A stretch of 64,000 nt of DNA from Clostridium tyrobutyricum DSM 2637 = ATCC 25755 = JCM 11008 (GCF_000359585.1 NZ_APMH01000009.1:1-64000); one strand, 5' to 3'. Positions 7,947-16,975 are shown, counted from the stretch's first letter. Notes: generated by a model from the letters alone, not told the origin. A program made the numbers and translations.

Positions 7947-8787
7947 ACATGATAATTCTGTAGAGAAAATTATTAACCTGAATAATCAATTAAGAGAAAA
8001 ATTGAGCAATGAAAATAAAGAATATTATGAACAGTTATTGCTATACATTCGCAGTGCTGGATTGTTTTATGATGATTACGAAATAGAAAACCTATTGCTG
8101 CAAATTCTGCAGGATATAATTTCTGCTCAGAATGATAGTCAATCAGCGGAAGATTTCTTTGGAAAAAGTCCCCAGGTGGCAGCAGATGAATTGATTCATA
8201 ATCTTGGTAAATGCAGTAAGAAACAAACATTGAAACTGGTAATGCTGATTTTTGGAATTAGTTTTTTCTTTACGATATTGAATACATTAACTGATCCAGA
8301 TAAGGGGATAAATATTCTTATACTAATTTTAAATGGTATATTAAGTTTTTTAATTGTAGGAATTGTATTTTTCATAATACACAAGAGTGTTTATACAAAA
8401 ATTATTAAAGGGAAGATTGCTTCTTTTGTGGTTCTATGGGTGTTTTGCGTTTTAATAATTGGTTCATTTGTATTGATTCAATTATTTACTCCGTCTATTT
8501 TGACTTTGCACTTGTCAAAGTCATTGGGAATTTTGGCAATAGTTATTCTGATTATTGCTGTTACAATATGGGCATTTAGTCATGAAAAGCAGGATAGAAA
8601 GATTTGGTTGCCATTTTTACCTTTTATATGGATTTCAGGAATTATTGGAATTATTTCAAGACTAAGCTTAACAGAAAAATGGATGACAAGTAGTAATGGT
8701 AAAATTACAATAGTGATATTAATTGTTTTTGGTATGATTGTCTTTTGGGCATTAACCTATTTTAGTTTGAAAGAGAAGAAGGAATAG
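7939..8787 (+). CDS. PadR-linked membrane protein (HAAS/DUF1129-like)
   Basis: 282 residues: a soluble, acidic N-terminal third (to about 90) with the short alpha-helical look of HAAS-type modules (ENLLLQILQDIISAQNDSQSAEDFFGKSP), then about seven or eight membrane segments. Genes of this form are routinely translationally coupled to padR and are thought to respond to envelope stress, but their biochemical role is not established. Followed by a strong terminator. Confidence 0.7.
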   Translation: MNKHDNSVEKIINLNNQLREKLSNENKEYYEQLLLYIRSAGLFYDDYEIENLLLQILQDIISAQNDSQSAEDFFGKSPQVAADELIHNLGKCSKKQTLKLVMLIFGISFFFTILNTLTDPDKGINILILILNGILSFLIVGIVFFIIHKSVYTKIIKGKIASFVVLWVFCVLIIGSFVLIQLFTPSILTLHLSKSLGILAIVILIIAVTIWAFSHEKQDRKIWLPFLPFIWISGIIGIISRLSLTEKWMTSSNGKITIVILIVFGMIVFWALTYFSLKEKKE

Positions 8788-8794
8788 TTATTTT

Positions 8795-8820
8795 AACCAG
8801 CAAATAATTTGCTGGTTTTT
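8795..8820 (+). terminator. Rho-independent terminator after the PadR operon
   Basis: AACCAGCAAAT and ATTTGCTGGTT form an 11-bp perfect stem with essentially no extra loop bases, followed by a T run. Confidence 0.85.
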
Positions 8821-8840
8821 GTATTGATTGTAGATTATAC

Positions 8841-9656
8841 TTATATGATTTTTTTTACCGGGACTTGCAGTTCAGTTAAGTAGTCATTAGGGTTTGCTTC
8901 ATTGCAGGATCCTTTTAGAGGTAATGCACGGGCACTGCCGCATATATCATATCCATTTTCTTCAATCCATTCTCCGATATAATTATATGCAGGAGAAATA
9001 TTTGAATATTCACCGGGAACCAAGATGCTTACAACCTGGTCTATTGGTGTAGTTTCTTTGAAAGTAAAGCCATCAGCATTATTTAATAATTTTTCAACGA
9101 CAACTGAAATCTCTATGTCAGCTGGCCCTTCTTTATAATCCTCATCGTGATAGGTTGCATAAGCCATATTATTACAAAAAATTTTTTTATTCTGAATGTA
9201 TTCACCCAGTTTTTGCCATAGAATTCCTTCTAATTGATATGTTGGTACAGTATCTCTTAATGAGATAACTTTATATGAGGGTATTGATTTTAGTGTAACA
9301 TTATAATTCATATTGACTCTCTCCTTTTCTAAATTTTCAATTTTAGCATTGATTTTTCTTAGCTTTTCTTCTTCAGCTTTAATATTATTTTTTATTTCCA
9401 TCTCTTTTTGTTCTAACATCTCCTTCAGTTTTTCATCAGATTGCTCATTTATGGCAATTGATATATCAGACACATTAAAACCTATATCACGAAGAGAAAC
9501 AATTAAATTGAGTTTGGTAATCTGTTTGGCTGAATAATATCTATATCCAGTAAATGCATCTATTTTGGCGGGTTTGAAAAGTCCCATCTCATCATAATAC
9601 CGCAGCATACGTATAGATACCATTGTCAGTTTGGAAAAATCTCCAATCTTAAACAT
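8841..9656 (-). CDS. MerR-family regulator with GyrI-like effector domain
   Basis: 271 residues from ATG 9656 (ribosome site AGGAG). N-terminal MerR helix-turn-helix (FKIGDFSKLTMVSIRMLRYYDE, then GYRYYS), a coiled-coil linker (about 75-115) and a C-terminal GyrI/BltR-type drug-binding domain (from about NYNVTLKSIPSYKVIS). Such BmrR/TipA-like regulators activate efflux genes on binding cationic or hydrophobic compounds. No obvious target is adjacent; the divergent neighbour is a DUF2975 membrane protein. Confidence 0.85.
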   Translation of the reverse strand: MFKIGDFSKLTMVSIRMLRYYDEMGLFKPAKIDAFTGYRYYSAKQITKLNLIVSLRDIGFNVSDISIAINEQSDEKLKEMLEQKEMEIKNNIKAEEEKLRKINAKIENLEKERVNMNYNVTLKSIPSYKVISLRDTVPTYQLEGILWQKLGEYIQNKKIFCNNMAYATYHDEDYKEGPADIEISVVVEKLLNNADGFTFKETTPIDQVVSILVPGEYSNISPAYNYIGEWIEENGYDICGSARALPLKGSCNEANPNDYLTELQVPVKKII

Positions 9657-9858
9657 AAAATCAACTCCTAAAAATATCATTGATAAGTACAATTTAAGAA
9701 TAATGCCTCACACCATGTTAGAGTCAATATCTTATTTTATACTTTACCATATTTTTAAATAAAACAATAAATTTCCAGTAAAAATCAATAAATATTTATT
9801 GATAAACGATAAATAAGATGCTATTATATACATATAAATTAAAAGTGAGGTGATTTCT

Positions 9859-10338
9859 ATGAAACGATATTCAACAATTTTTTTGAAAATAGCTGTTATT
9901 GTTATTGGAATTCCAGTTCTTGCCCTTGGTATATATGGATTGTTTGATTTATACAAGTATCCATTAAATCCAAATAATCATGAGCTAATACTATATCCTA
10001 TTATAATAGGTATATATGTAACAGTTATACCCTTTTATTTTGCTTTATATCAAACTTTTAAAATACTATGCTATATTGATAAGAGCAAAGCTTTCTCGGA
10101 ATTATCCATAAAGTCTTTAAAGTATATCAAGTACTGTGCAATCACAATCAGTATTATATATGCATTACTCATACCGTTCGTATTCCCTGTAGCGGATGCA
10201 GAGGATGCGCCGGGTCTCGTGGGATTTCCAGTCATTTTTATCTTTGCTGCTTCTGTAGTTGGAGTCTTTTCGGCCGTTCTTCAACGACTTCTGCAAGATG
10301 CTATTGATATAAAATCAGAAAATGATTTAACTGTGTGA
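9859..10338 (+). CDS. DUF2975-type membrane protein
   Basis: 159 residues, four hydrophobic segments, ending ...IDIKSENDLTV, the signature end of DUF2975 proteins. ATG 9859 is preceded by GTGAGGTG; an in-frame GTG at 9850 is part of that site. Followed after 9 bases by a small XRE-type regulator gene, the standard partner. A truncated paralogous pair lies at 52705-53270. Function unknown. Confidence 0.75.
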   Translation: MKRYSTIFLKIAVIVIGIPVLALGIYGLFDLYKYPLNPNNHELILYPIIIGIYVTVIPFYFALYQTFKILCYIDKSKAFSELSIKSLKYIKYCAITISIIYALLIPFVFPVADAEDAPGLVGFPVIFIFAASVVGVFSAVLQRLLQDAIDIKSENDLTV

Positions 10339-10347
10339 GGTAAATAT

Positions 10348-10557
10348 ATGGCAATTATAATAAATATTGATGTTATGCTGGCTAAGAGGAAAATGAGTGT
10401 AACAGAGCTTACAAAGAAAGTTGGAATAACCATGGCAAACCTTTCTATACTTAAAAATGGGAAGGCAAAAGCTATTAGGTTTTCAACTTTGGAGGCAATA
10501 TGTAAAGCACTTGATTGTCAGCCAGGTGATATTTTAGAATACAGAAATGATACATAA
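10348..10557 (+). CDS. Small XRE/YozG-type HTH regulator
   Basis: 69 residues that are nearly all one Cro/CI-type helix-turn-helix (VTELTKKVGITMANLSILKNGKAK). The ending CQPGDILEYRND is typical of YozG-like regulators cotranscribed with DUF2975 proteins. Highly similar to the gene at 52705-52908. Confidence 0.85.
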   Translation: MAIIINIDVMLAKRKMSVTELTKKVGITMANLSILKNGKAKAIRFSTLEAICKALDCQPGDILEYRNDT

Positions 10558-10602
10558 ATGGAAAGCTAAATATTGAGTAAAGTTTTTTTGAGGAGGTAAT
10601 AT

Positions 10603-11949
10603 ATGAAGATTAAATTAATACAACCTGCAATGCTGCCAAGACCTATGGATACAAAGTTAAAAACAAGAATGGCCCCTTCATTGGCCTTACTAACAATAGC
10701 GAATCTTACTCCCAAAAAGCATGAAGTTATCATTGAAAATGAAAATGTTGAAAATATAGATTTTGATGAACCTGTGGATTTGGTGGCAATAACTGTTACT
10801 GTAGATGTTATGAATAGAGCAGTGGAAATATCAAAGAAGTTTAAGGAACGTGGGATAACAGTAATTGCAGGAGGTATCCATATTACAGCAGATCCAGAGG
10901 GGGCTGTTAATAGTTTTGATGCAATATGCATTGGAATGGCTGAGAGGGTTTGGACAAAAATTCTTGATGATAAAGAAAACAATTCACTTAAGAAGATATA
11001 TTATGACATGGAGAATATTTCAGGAAAAGAGATAGTATCACCTGATTATTCCATTATAGATAATGAAAAATATTTATATACCAATATAATTAGTACAAGC
11101 AGGGGATGCCCTTTCGAATGCGATTTTTGCTACAATAGTTGTAAAAATGTACTTAAAACTTATATTAATAGACCTGTAGATGATGTACTTAAAGATATAA
11201 ATGCATTAAAAACAAGACATATAATGTTTATTGACGATAACTTTATTGGAAATCCAAAATGGACAAAAAAATTATTAAAGGAAATAAAACCACTTAAACT
11301 AAAGTGGAATGCAGCTGTTACTTCCAATATAGTGGACATGCTTGAATTATTAGATGAAATGAAGGAGTCTGGCTGTCAAAGTCTATTTATAGGTTTTGAA
11401 AGTATAAATGGCAGATCAATAAATAGTGTTCATAAAGTACAAAATAGTGTAAATAGGTATGAGAAACTTGTAGATGAAATACATAAAAGGGGAATAATGA
11501 TAAATGCAAGTTTTGTTTTCGGATTAGATGAGGATGATGTATCTGTATTTAAGAACACATTAAAATGGATAATCAAAAATAAGATAGAAACAGTAACTTC
11601 ACATATCCTTACGCCATATCCTGGAACAAAGTTGTACTCAATGTTAATAGAGAAAAATAGAATTGTAGATTTTAATTTGTCAAATTACAATACTGCGCAC
11701 GTAGTATATAAACCCAAGAATATGACGGCAGAAGAATTATATGATGGTTACTTATGGATATATAAGGAGGTATATACATTTAAAAATATAATAAAAAGAC
11801 TGCCAAAATCTAAAAAGCAATGGCTTCCGTTTCTAGTATTTAATTTATTTTATAGGAAATTTGGAAAGTTAACAGAATTATTATGCAATATAGTTTCTTT
11901 TAAAAATATGGGAAGATTTCTTAGATGGTTGTCCTATCATATAAAGTAA
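10603..11949 (+). CDS. B12-binding-type radical SAM protein
   Basis: 448 residues. The N-terminal part (about 1-135) has a cobalamin-binding-like fold (VAGGIHITADPEG) and the radical SAM core follows with CPFECDFC (cluster cysteines near residues 171, 175, 178) and a conserved FIGFES strand. Enzymes of this class methylate unactivated carbons or rearrange lipids and natural products. The ribosome site GAGGAGG is strong. It stands alone between regulator cassettes, so the substrate cannot be guessed. Confidence 0.8.
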   Translation: MKIKLIQPAMLPRPMDTKLKTRMAPSLALLTIANLTPKKHEVIIENENVENIDFDEPVDLVAITVTVDVMNRAVEISKKFKERGITVIAGGIHITADPEGAVNSFDAICIGMAERVWTKILDDKENNSLKKIYYDMENISGKEIVSPDYSIIDNEKYLYTNIISTSRGCPFECDFCYNSCKNVLKTYINRPVDDVLKDINALKTRHIMFIDDNFIGNPKWTKKLLKEIKPLKLKWNAAVTSNIVDMLELLDEMKESGCQSLFIGFESINGRSINSVHKVQNSVNRYEKLVDEIHKRGIMINASFVFGLDEDDVSVFKNTLKWIIKNKIETVTSHILTPYPGTKLYSMLIEKNRIVDFNLSNYNTAHVVYKPKNMTAEELYDGYLWIYKEVYTFKNIIKRLPKSKKQWLPFLVFNLFYRKFGKLTELLCNIVSFKNMGRFLRWLSYHIK

Positions 11950-12047
11950 GATGTTTGAATTTTTATATTCCTACCATAATTTAGTTGAAGAATTTCTAAT
12001 ATGTTTCTTTCAAGGTACTTAATTACAGACTATATGCAAAATATAAT

Positions 12048-12081
12048 TTACATATAGCAAATTATAATGTATAATATGTAA
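12048..12081 (+). promoter_or_regulatory. Inverted repeat over the promoter of the first XRE module
   Basis: TTACATAT (12048-12055) and ATATGTAA (12074-12081) are perfect inverted arms flanking a TATAAT (12063-12068). Likely autoregulatory operator of the XRE protein at 12100. Confidence 0.5.
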
Positions 12082-12099
12082 TGTAAGGAGGTTGGAGTA

Positions 12100-12312
12100 G
12101 TGAAAAATTTAAAAATGAAAGCGGCTCGTGCAGCATTGGATTTGTCTCAAGAAGAGCTGGCTGAAAAAGTTAATGTTACAAGACAGACCATAGGAATGAT
12201 TGAAGCTGGCAAATTCAACCCATCATTACAATTGTGCATATCAATATGCAGGACGTTGAGGAAAACTTTAAATGATATTTTTTGGGAGGATAAAGAAAAT
12301 GAAAAAAATTAG
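12100..12312 (+). CDS. XRE-family HTH regulator
   Basis: 70 residues; one helix-turn-helix (LSQEELAEKVNVTRQTIGMIEAGKFNPSL) with the NDIFWEDKE ending common in regulators paired with membrane proteins. GTG start behind AAGGAGG. It overlaps the next gene by 14 bases, so the two are translationally coupled. Confidence 0.85.
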   Translation: MKNLKMKAARAALDLSQEELAEKVNVTRQTIGMIEAGKFNPSLQLCISICRTLRKTLNDIFWEDKENEKN

Positions 12313-12763
12313 AAAGATTATAGATGAGAGGCAAGAGCTGGAAATGCTGAAAATTGAGCATCTTGGATTTTGGATTATGTTTTGGCTGTTGTTCGCAAGT
12401 ATTATTGTTAAAACTACAATGGGAATGTCTTTTAAACAGTTTGGAGTGGAGTTTGGAATATTTATGATTGGATGCATATTTACATTAATAGGTTATCTGC
12501 ATAAAGGTACATGGGATGCTTATACTAAGCCATGTATTAAGACATATCTGCTTTACAGCATTGCAGGCACTATTATTGTAGGGATTTTGTTTGGAGTAAC
12601 TAGGTATTTGACAATGGATTATTTTAGGAATAATATACAGCATCTGATCATAGCGACATGTATATTTTCCTTAAGTATTTTTGTCCTTGTATTCATTGCT
12701 TTGTATTTAACTGGGCAATATGCAATCAAAAGACAAAAGCAATTGGAAAAGAAATATAAATAG
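12299..12763 (+). CDS. XRE-linked four-helix membrane protein (DUF6773-like)
   Basis: 154 residues from ATG 12299 behind GGGAGG; the longer frame from 12272 overlaps that site. Starts with a charged MKKIRKIIDERQELEMLKIEHLG motif, then four hydrophobic segments and a basic tail. Partner of the overlapping XRE gene. Family label is tentative; function unknown. Confidence 0.7.
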   Translation: MKKIRKIIDERQELEMLKIEHLGFWIMFWLLFASIIVKTTMGMSFKQFGVEFGIFMIGCIFTLIGYLHKGTWDAYTKPCIKTYLLYSIAGTIIVGILFGVTRYLTMDYFRNNIQHLIIATCIFSLSIFVLVFIALYLTGQYAIKRQKQLEKKYK

Positions 12764-12767
12764 TTTA

Positions 12768-12800
12768 CCTGGAACTTTTTAAAGTTCCAGGCTTTTTATA
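12768..12800 (+). terminator. Rho-independent terminator after the first XRE module
   Basis: CCTGGAACTTT/AAAGTTCCAGG, an 11-bp perfect stem (12768-12791), then CTTTTTATATTTTT. Confidence 0.85.
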
Positions 12801-12849
12801 TTTTTAATATATATTCATAAGTCTTTTTATGTTTAAATGTAAAATGTAC

Positions 12850-12902
12850 TTGACATTAAATGTATAGTTTACTATACTATAAATGTAAAGTTAACTATAC
12901 AT
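12850..12902 (+). promoter_or_regulatory. Promoter and nested operators of the second XRE module
   Basis: TTGACA (12850-12855), 17-bp spacer, TATACT (12873-12878). GTATAG-TTTA-CTATAC (12862-12877) is a perfect palindrome that covers the spacer and -10, and ATGTATAGTT (12860-12869) pairs with AACTATACAT (12893-12902). The shared GTATAG half-site suggests two binding sites for the XRE product, acting as a repressor. Confidence 0.7.
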
Positions 12903-12920
12903 CAGGAAGAAAGTGATAAA

Positions 12921-13130
12921 TTGCAAAACAAGATACAGAGATTGAGAAAGTCAAGGAAAGTAACTCAAAATGAACTTGCTGATGCTGTAAATGTAACGAG
13001 GCAAACTATTATATCTATTGAGAATGGAAGATATAAAGCTTCTCTTATATTGGCACATAAGCTTGCACAGTTTTTTGAAACTTCAATTGAAGAGATATTT
13101 ATTTTTGATCGGGAGGATGAAAATATATGA
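12921..13130 (+). CDS. XRE-family HTH regulator
   Basis: 69 residues; helix-turn-helix VTQNELADAVNVTRQTIISIENGRYKASL and an SIEEIFIF ending. TTG start behind AGGAAGAAAG. The following membrane-protein gene starts four bases before its stop. Similar in design to the module immediately upstream. Confidence 0.85.
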   Translation: MQNKIQRLRKSRKVTQNELADAVNVTRQTIISIENGRYKASLILAHKLAQFFETSIEEIFIFDREDENI

Positions 13131-13606
13131 AATTTTTATTTTTCAGCAGTAAGGTTAACAATAATGAAGATTATAAAAAAGTAATAAAATTAAGAATGAA
13201 AGTACAGATAATATTATTTGCCATAGGAATTAGTACATTAATATTTGCCTTGCTGGCTAAAAATATATGGACAGTTAAGATAAGTGATCATATGCTTGGA
13301 GTTTATACAGGTGTTGGAGGGGGAATCATGGGTGCGTCTATTGCCCAATGGATAAAAAATAAATTGATATTGGCTGATGATAAAAAGTTGAAGAAGAGCA
13401 GATTGAATAATACAGATGAAAGAATACAGGAGATTAGCAAAAAGTCATTTCGTGCAGCAGCTATTGTATTGTTAATTTCACTGTATGTAACAGGACTCAT
13501 CGGAGGATTATTTTATCCAGTATTAGTGGAAGTGCTTTTTGGTATGGTGTGTATCTTTTTAATAATATATTTAGTTGCTTATAAAGTGTATGACAGAAGC
13601 ATGTAA
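13127..13606 (+). CDS. XRE-linked membrane protein, unknown function
   Basis: 159 residues, four hydrophobic segments in two pairs separated by a charged loop (DDKKLKKSRLNNTDERIQEISKKS). ATGA-type overlap with the regulator gene upstream. The NTDERIQEIS segment recalls DUF2178-type proteins; not a firm assignment. Confidence 0.65.
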   Translation: MKFLFFSSKVNNNEDYKKVIKLRMKVQIILFAIGISTLIFALLAKNIWTVKISDHMLGVYTGVGGGIMGASIAQWIKNKLILADDKKLKKSRLNNTDERIQEISKKSFRAAAIVLLISLYVTGLIGGLFYPVLVEVLFGMVCIFLIIYLVAYKVYDRSM

Positions 13607-13790
13607 TACATGAATTGAAGATAGTAAATAGTTTTGTGCTAAATGATATAATTTACTCATAAATCAATGTGAATATGGACAAGAGCTTGATAATGGGAGG
13701 GTTAAAAAGATGAATTTTGAGTTCAAGTTAGATAAATTGTGTAATAAGATGAGAAGGGGTTGATCACAAATCAAGTATAAAAAAAGATAT

Positions 13791-14306
13791 ATGTATTTTC
13801 TTATATTAATGATAGTTCTAATGACAAGTGGCTGTTCTCCTATAAAATCTCAAGTATTAAAACAAGCAACACCGCCAATTCCACAAGCCACTTTGAACAA
13901 CATAATTAAAAAATACGTTGAACCAATATCAGTAAAACCTTCTTTTGGAGGAAAAGCATTTTGTGATTATAAAATAATAGATTCAACAAAAAAATATAAT
14001 ATAATCGATATATATATTTCTCTATTAGGCCAGGAATATTATACTAAGAATAATAAATTGTATGAGGGAACAGGAGGAGTTTTCTATGCCATTTTGACTA
14101 TTAAGGAACAGAATAATAACTACAATTTTGTAAATTGTAATATATCAAGGGCAGAAGAGGAAGAAGATTCCTTGAAAATATTTCCCGAATCTGTTAGAAA
14201 AAAGCTTGGTAAATCAAGTGAAAGAAATTACTTTAATAATTTTTCTTCGAATAAAATTAGGCAAAAAGCAGAAGCATATTTTAAGATGGTCAAAATTTCA
14301 AATTAG
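13791..14306 (+). CDS. Putative lipoprotein with an uncertain start
   Basis: 171 residues from ATG 13791: a hydrophobic core and lipobox TSGC (cysteine near 15). The usual basic n-region is missing from this start, but the codons directly upstream read IKYKKRY in frame with no ATG, GTG or TTG. A strong site (GAGAAGGGG, 13750-13758) sits before that segment, so translation may start at the ATC at 13770 or an ancestral ATG was lost. A 17-codon frame with its own GGGAGG site (13710-13763) ends just upstream. No family recognised; an esterase gene follows after 11 bases. Confidence 0.55.
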   Translation: MYFLILMIVLMTSGCSPIKSQVLKQATPPIPQATLNNIIKKYVEPISVKPSFGGKAFCDYKIIDSTKKYNIIDIYISLLGQEYYTKNNKLYEGTGGVFYAILTIKEQNNNYNFVNCNISRAEEEEDSLKIFPESVRKKLGKSSERNYFNNFSSNKIRQKAEAYFKMVKISN

Positions 14307-14317
14307 GTGGCATAAAA

Positions 14318-15109
14318 ATGAATAAATCAAGAATAGAAAAAATAAATTTTTACAGTAATGCACTTGGTAAAGAAATGTCAATGCAGGTGTATTTGCCTGA
14401 ATGCTATAATAGTTCGATCAATCTACCTGTATTATACTTTCTGCATGGCAGAAGTGGAAATGAGAATTTAATGTTCCAAATAGATATAAATGGTAAAGCA
14501 GATAAAATGATAAAAGATGGAGAAATAAAACCTATAATAATTGTATGTCCAAGGATTGAAAACAGCAGGGGATTGAATTCATCTTTGATTTGTAAAGGAG
14601 TATCTGATCCAGGAGATAGCAGCAGAATTATAAACCTGGGGATGTATGAGGATTATTTTATAAAAGAGGTAGTACCTTTAACAGATAAAACTTTTAATAC
14701 TATAAAAGATAGAAAAGGAAGATATATAGGAGGGGTGTCTGCAGGAGGTTATATAGCTCTTCACAATACGTTACGGCATCAGAATATGTTTTCAAAAGTA
14801 GGAGGCCATATGCCTGCTTTGGAACTGAAACTTGAAGATGAAGACAGGCCATATTACAAGGATATGGAGTTATGGAAAAAATATGATCCAATATATATTG
14901 CAAGAAATGATAATATTTCTTCTGATATTGATGTTTATCTGGATGCGGGAGACAGGGATGAAGGTGGATTTTATGAAGGTTGTTTAATTTTACATAAAAT
15001 ATTGCAGGAAAAAGGTGTAAATTCTCAAAATCATATATTCACTGGCAACCATAGTGCCGAATATATTCAATCCAATATTGAAAAGTATCTAAAATTTTAT
15101 GGGTGTTAA
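14318..15109 (+). CDS. Putative esterase (EstD/PF00756 type)
   Basis: 263 residues, alpha/beta hydrolase of the esterase-D type: oxyanion region YFLHGRSGNE, nucleophile elbow GGVSAGGY (serine near 143), acid in DAGDRDEGG, and GNHSAEY supplying the histidine. No signal peptide, so cytoplasmic. Substrate probably a short-chain ester or S-acyl compound. Probably cotranscribed with the lipoprotein gene before it. Confidence 0.8.
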   Translation: MNKSRIEKINFYSNALGKEMSMQVYLPECYNSSINLPVLYFLHGRSGNENLMFQIDINGKADKMIKDGEIKPIIIVCPRIENSRGLNSSLICKGVSDPGDSSRIINLGMYEDYFIKEVVPLTDKTFNTIKDRKGRYIGGVSAGGYIALHNTLRHQNMFSKVGGHMPALELKLEDEDRPYYKDMELWKKYDPIYIARNDNISSDIDVYLDAGDRDEGGFYEGCLILHKILQEKGVNSQNHIFTGNHSAEYIQSNIEKYLKFYGC

Positions 15110-15244
15110 TAGGAAACAAAGCAGCCATTAGAGTAGGTGCAGCAGTTATGAAAAATATTTCTAATGTAGATATAAATGATTGAATATTGACCATATTGAT
15201 GAATTTTGATATATTAGGTATATAAAATTAAATATATTTTATTA

Positions 15245-15370
15245 GAAGTTTTATAGGGTTCCGCAGTTTTAAACTAAGAACTGGTCTGGTCCGAGATAAA
15301 GCATATAGTTTGACTGTATACACGGAGGGATAAAAGCCCGGGAGATATTTTATATATCTACCTGGTTTTT
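15245..15370 (+). ncRNA. Guanidine-I (ykkC) riboswitch with terminator
   Basis: The conserved ykkC blocks are in order: GGGTTCCG (15256-15263), GGTCCGAGA (15288-15296) and ACACGGAGGGATAAAAGCCC (15320-15339) followed by GGGAGA. The 3' part of the aptamer (CCGGG-AGATAT) can pair with ATATCTACCTGG to make a terminator ending in a T run (to about 15372). Guanidinium binding should block that terminator and switch on the SMR exporter gene 55 bases downstream. Confidence 0.93.
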
Positions 15371-15426
15371 TTATTGCCTATAACTTAAAGAAAATACTAA
15401 ATCATATTTATAAAGGAGTGTAAGCC

Positions 15427-15747
15427 ATGCATTGGATTATATTAGTTATAGCAGGAGTATTGGAAACTTGCTGGGCTGTAGGATTGAAATATTCTCAAGG
15501 CTTTACCAAACTTATACCAAGTATACTTACTGTATTGGGAATGATAGCAAGTTTTTATTGTTTATCAATAGCATTAAAACATCTTCCACTAGGAACTGCA
15601 TATGGAGTTTGGACGGGAATTGGCACAGTTGGTACTGTGATTTTAGGAATAATAATATTCAAGGAACCCATTAGTGTAATTAGATTAATTTGTGTTCTAT
15701 TTATAGTAATTGGAATAGTTGGATTAAAATTAGTATCATCGAATTAA
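15427..15747 (+). CDS. gdx: SMR-family guanidinium exporter (SugE/Gdx)
   Basis: 106 residues, four membrane helices, with the SMR glutamate in helix 1 (GVLETCWAVGLKYS, E13) and the Gdx-type motif LGTAYGVWTGIGTVGT. Proteins of this subtype exchange guanidinium for protons across the membrane. The guanidine-I riboswitch in its leader strongly supports that substrate over general drug export. Ribosome site AAAGGAG. Confidence 0.92.
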   Translation: MHWIILVIAGVLETCWAVGLKYSQGFTKLIPSILTVLGMIASFYCLSIALKHLPLGTAYGVWTGIGTVGTVILGIIIFKEPISVIRLICVLFIVIGIVGLKLVSSN

Positions 15748-15948
15748 TTTAACTCTTGTAAGAGATATACAAAAGCATTTATTTGTGTAAAGTCAACAGA
15801 TACTCTATTTTTATACGTAAAAATCATCTCCCGAGTATCCGAATGGTAATATATTACATAAAATGATATAATTTATTTACAAACTAATTTATTAAAAAAA
15901 GAAAAATTTAAAATGAAAAAGGTTGTAGTGGGGATTATAGCTATTATT

Positions 15949-16029
15949 GTGACATACTGCTGTCATATTCAATGTGATATTATATAGAAAGTAAAAACAC
16001 AATTGTATATATAAGGAGAGGATAAAACT
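15949..16029 (+). promoter_or_regulatory. Conserved upstream block of the effector-binding gene, first copy
   Basis: TGACA-N6-TGTCA (15950-15965) is followed by TATTAT (15978-15983) and AAGGAGAGG. The block is nearly identical to 28811-28891 before the second copy, and similarity starts abruptly at GTGACATAC. The inverted repeat overlaps the probable -35 region. Confidence 0.6.
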
Positions 16030-16488
16030 ATGGCTTATAAATTGAAGGAAGTAACAGTAAGAACGAATAATTCTGAAGAAGGAATAAAAGTAATTGATGA
16101 AATTTGGAAAGATATTGTTAGTGGAAAACTACCCATTCTTTTTAATACCGATGGTATGTTTCAGAAGGGCATTTCTCCAGTTTCAAAATACAGTAATTAT
16201 TCTAGTGATGAAAATGGAGATTACGATCTAACGATAATGGCTGTAACAGTGGACTTTTTTCAAAAGATGGATGAGGAAGTAAGTAAAGGATTTTATAAAA
16301 AATATGATGAAAAAGATGAAAGTGGAGAAATAAGTGTTTGTACAAGAAAGGCGTGGGAAAAGGTGTGGTCTGAGCAAAAATCAGGCGATATACATAGAAC
16401 TTTTACGTCAGATTTTGAGAGCACTGTTCCAGGTGAATATACGAAAGATGGGAAACCACATTGCTATTTATATGTTGCAGTTAAGTAA
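16030..16488 (+). CDS. GyrI-like effector-binding domain protein, copy 1
   Basis: 152 residues, a stand-alone AraC effector-binding/GyrI-like domain (conserved PVSKYSNYSSDENGDYDLTI and HCYLYVAVK end) without a DNA-binding part. Such proteins bind small molecules or inhibit partners. A second copy at 28892 differs at about 15 of 152 positions. ATG behind AAGGAGAGG. Confidence 0.7.
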   Translation: MAYKLKEVTVRTNNSEEGIKVIDEIWKDIVSGKLPILFNTDGMFQKGISPVSKYSNYSSDENGDYDLTIMAVTVDFFQKMDEEVSKGFYKKYDEKDESGEISVCTRKAWEKVWSEQKSGDIHRTFTSDFESTVPGEYTKDGKPHCYLYVAVK

Positions 16489-16563
16489 ATTTAGAAAATA
16501 GAAGTAAGATTATGGTTTAAGATTGATTAATATAAAATAGTAAATTTGAAAGGAAGTTCTATT

Positions 16564-16824
16564 ATGGGAGAATTATCAAAATTGCCTAATATCGGAAAAG
16601 AAGTTGAAAGGCAGTTGAATGAAGTAGGCATATTTACTTACGATGAATTAAGAGATATTGGTGCAGAACAGGCGTGGCTAAAAATACAAGAAATTGATGT
16701 TTCTGCGTGTATTCATAGATTGCTAGCATTAGAAGGTGCAATTCACGGTGTCAAGAAAACAGTTTTACCACAGGAACGTAAAGCAGAACTAAAAGATTTT
16801 TATAATTGGCATAAACATAAATAG
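16564..16824 (+). CDS. TfoX C-terminal-domain protein
   Basis: 86 residues from ATG 16564 (site GAAAGGAAG); the frame's earlier TTG is inside that site. The LSKLPNIGKEVERQLNEVGIFTYDEL opening and CIHRLLALEGAIHGVKK stretch are characteristic of the helix-hairpin-helix-like TfoX C-terminal domain. The N-terminal TfoX domain is absent, as in many Firmicute members. Function unclear. Confidence 0.8.
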   Translation: MGELSKLPNIGKEVERQLNEVGIFTYDELRDIGAEQAWLKIQEIDVSACIHRLLALEGAIHGVKKTVLPQERKAELKDFYNWHKHK

Positions 16825-16975
16825 TAAATTTGTAGGGCAGCTTTGAACTGCAGATAATTTATATTTTGTACGGAGCGCAACTTTGTAATGGCAGAAAGCG
16901 AGCATTAGGTGATAAAAGTCAAAGCGTCTATCCGTCAAAATTCATGTATACTGCAAAATCTGAGGTGAAGAAATC

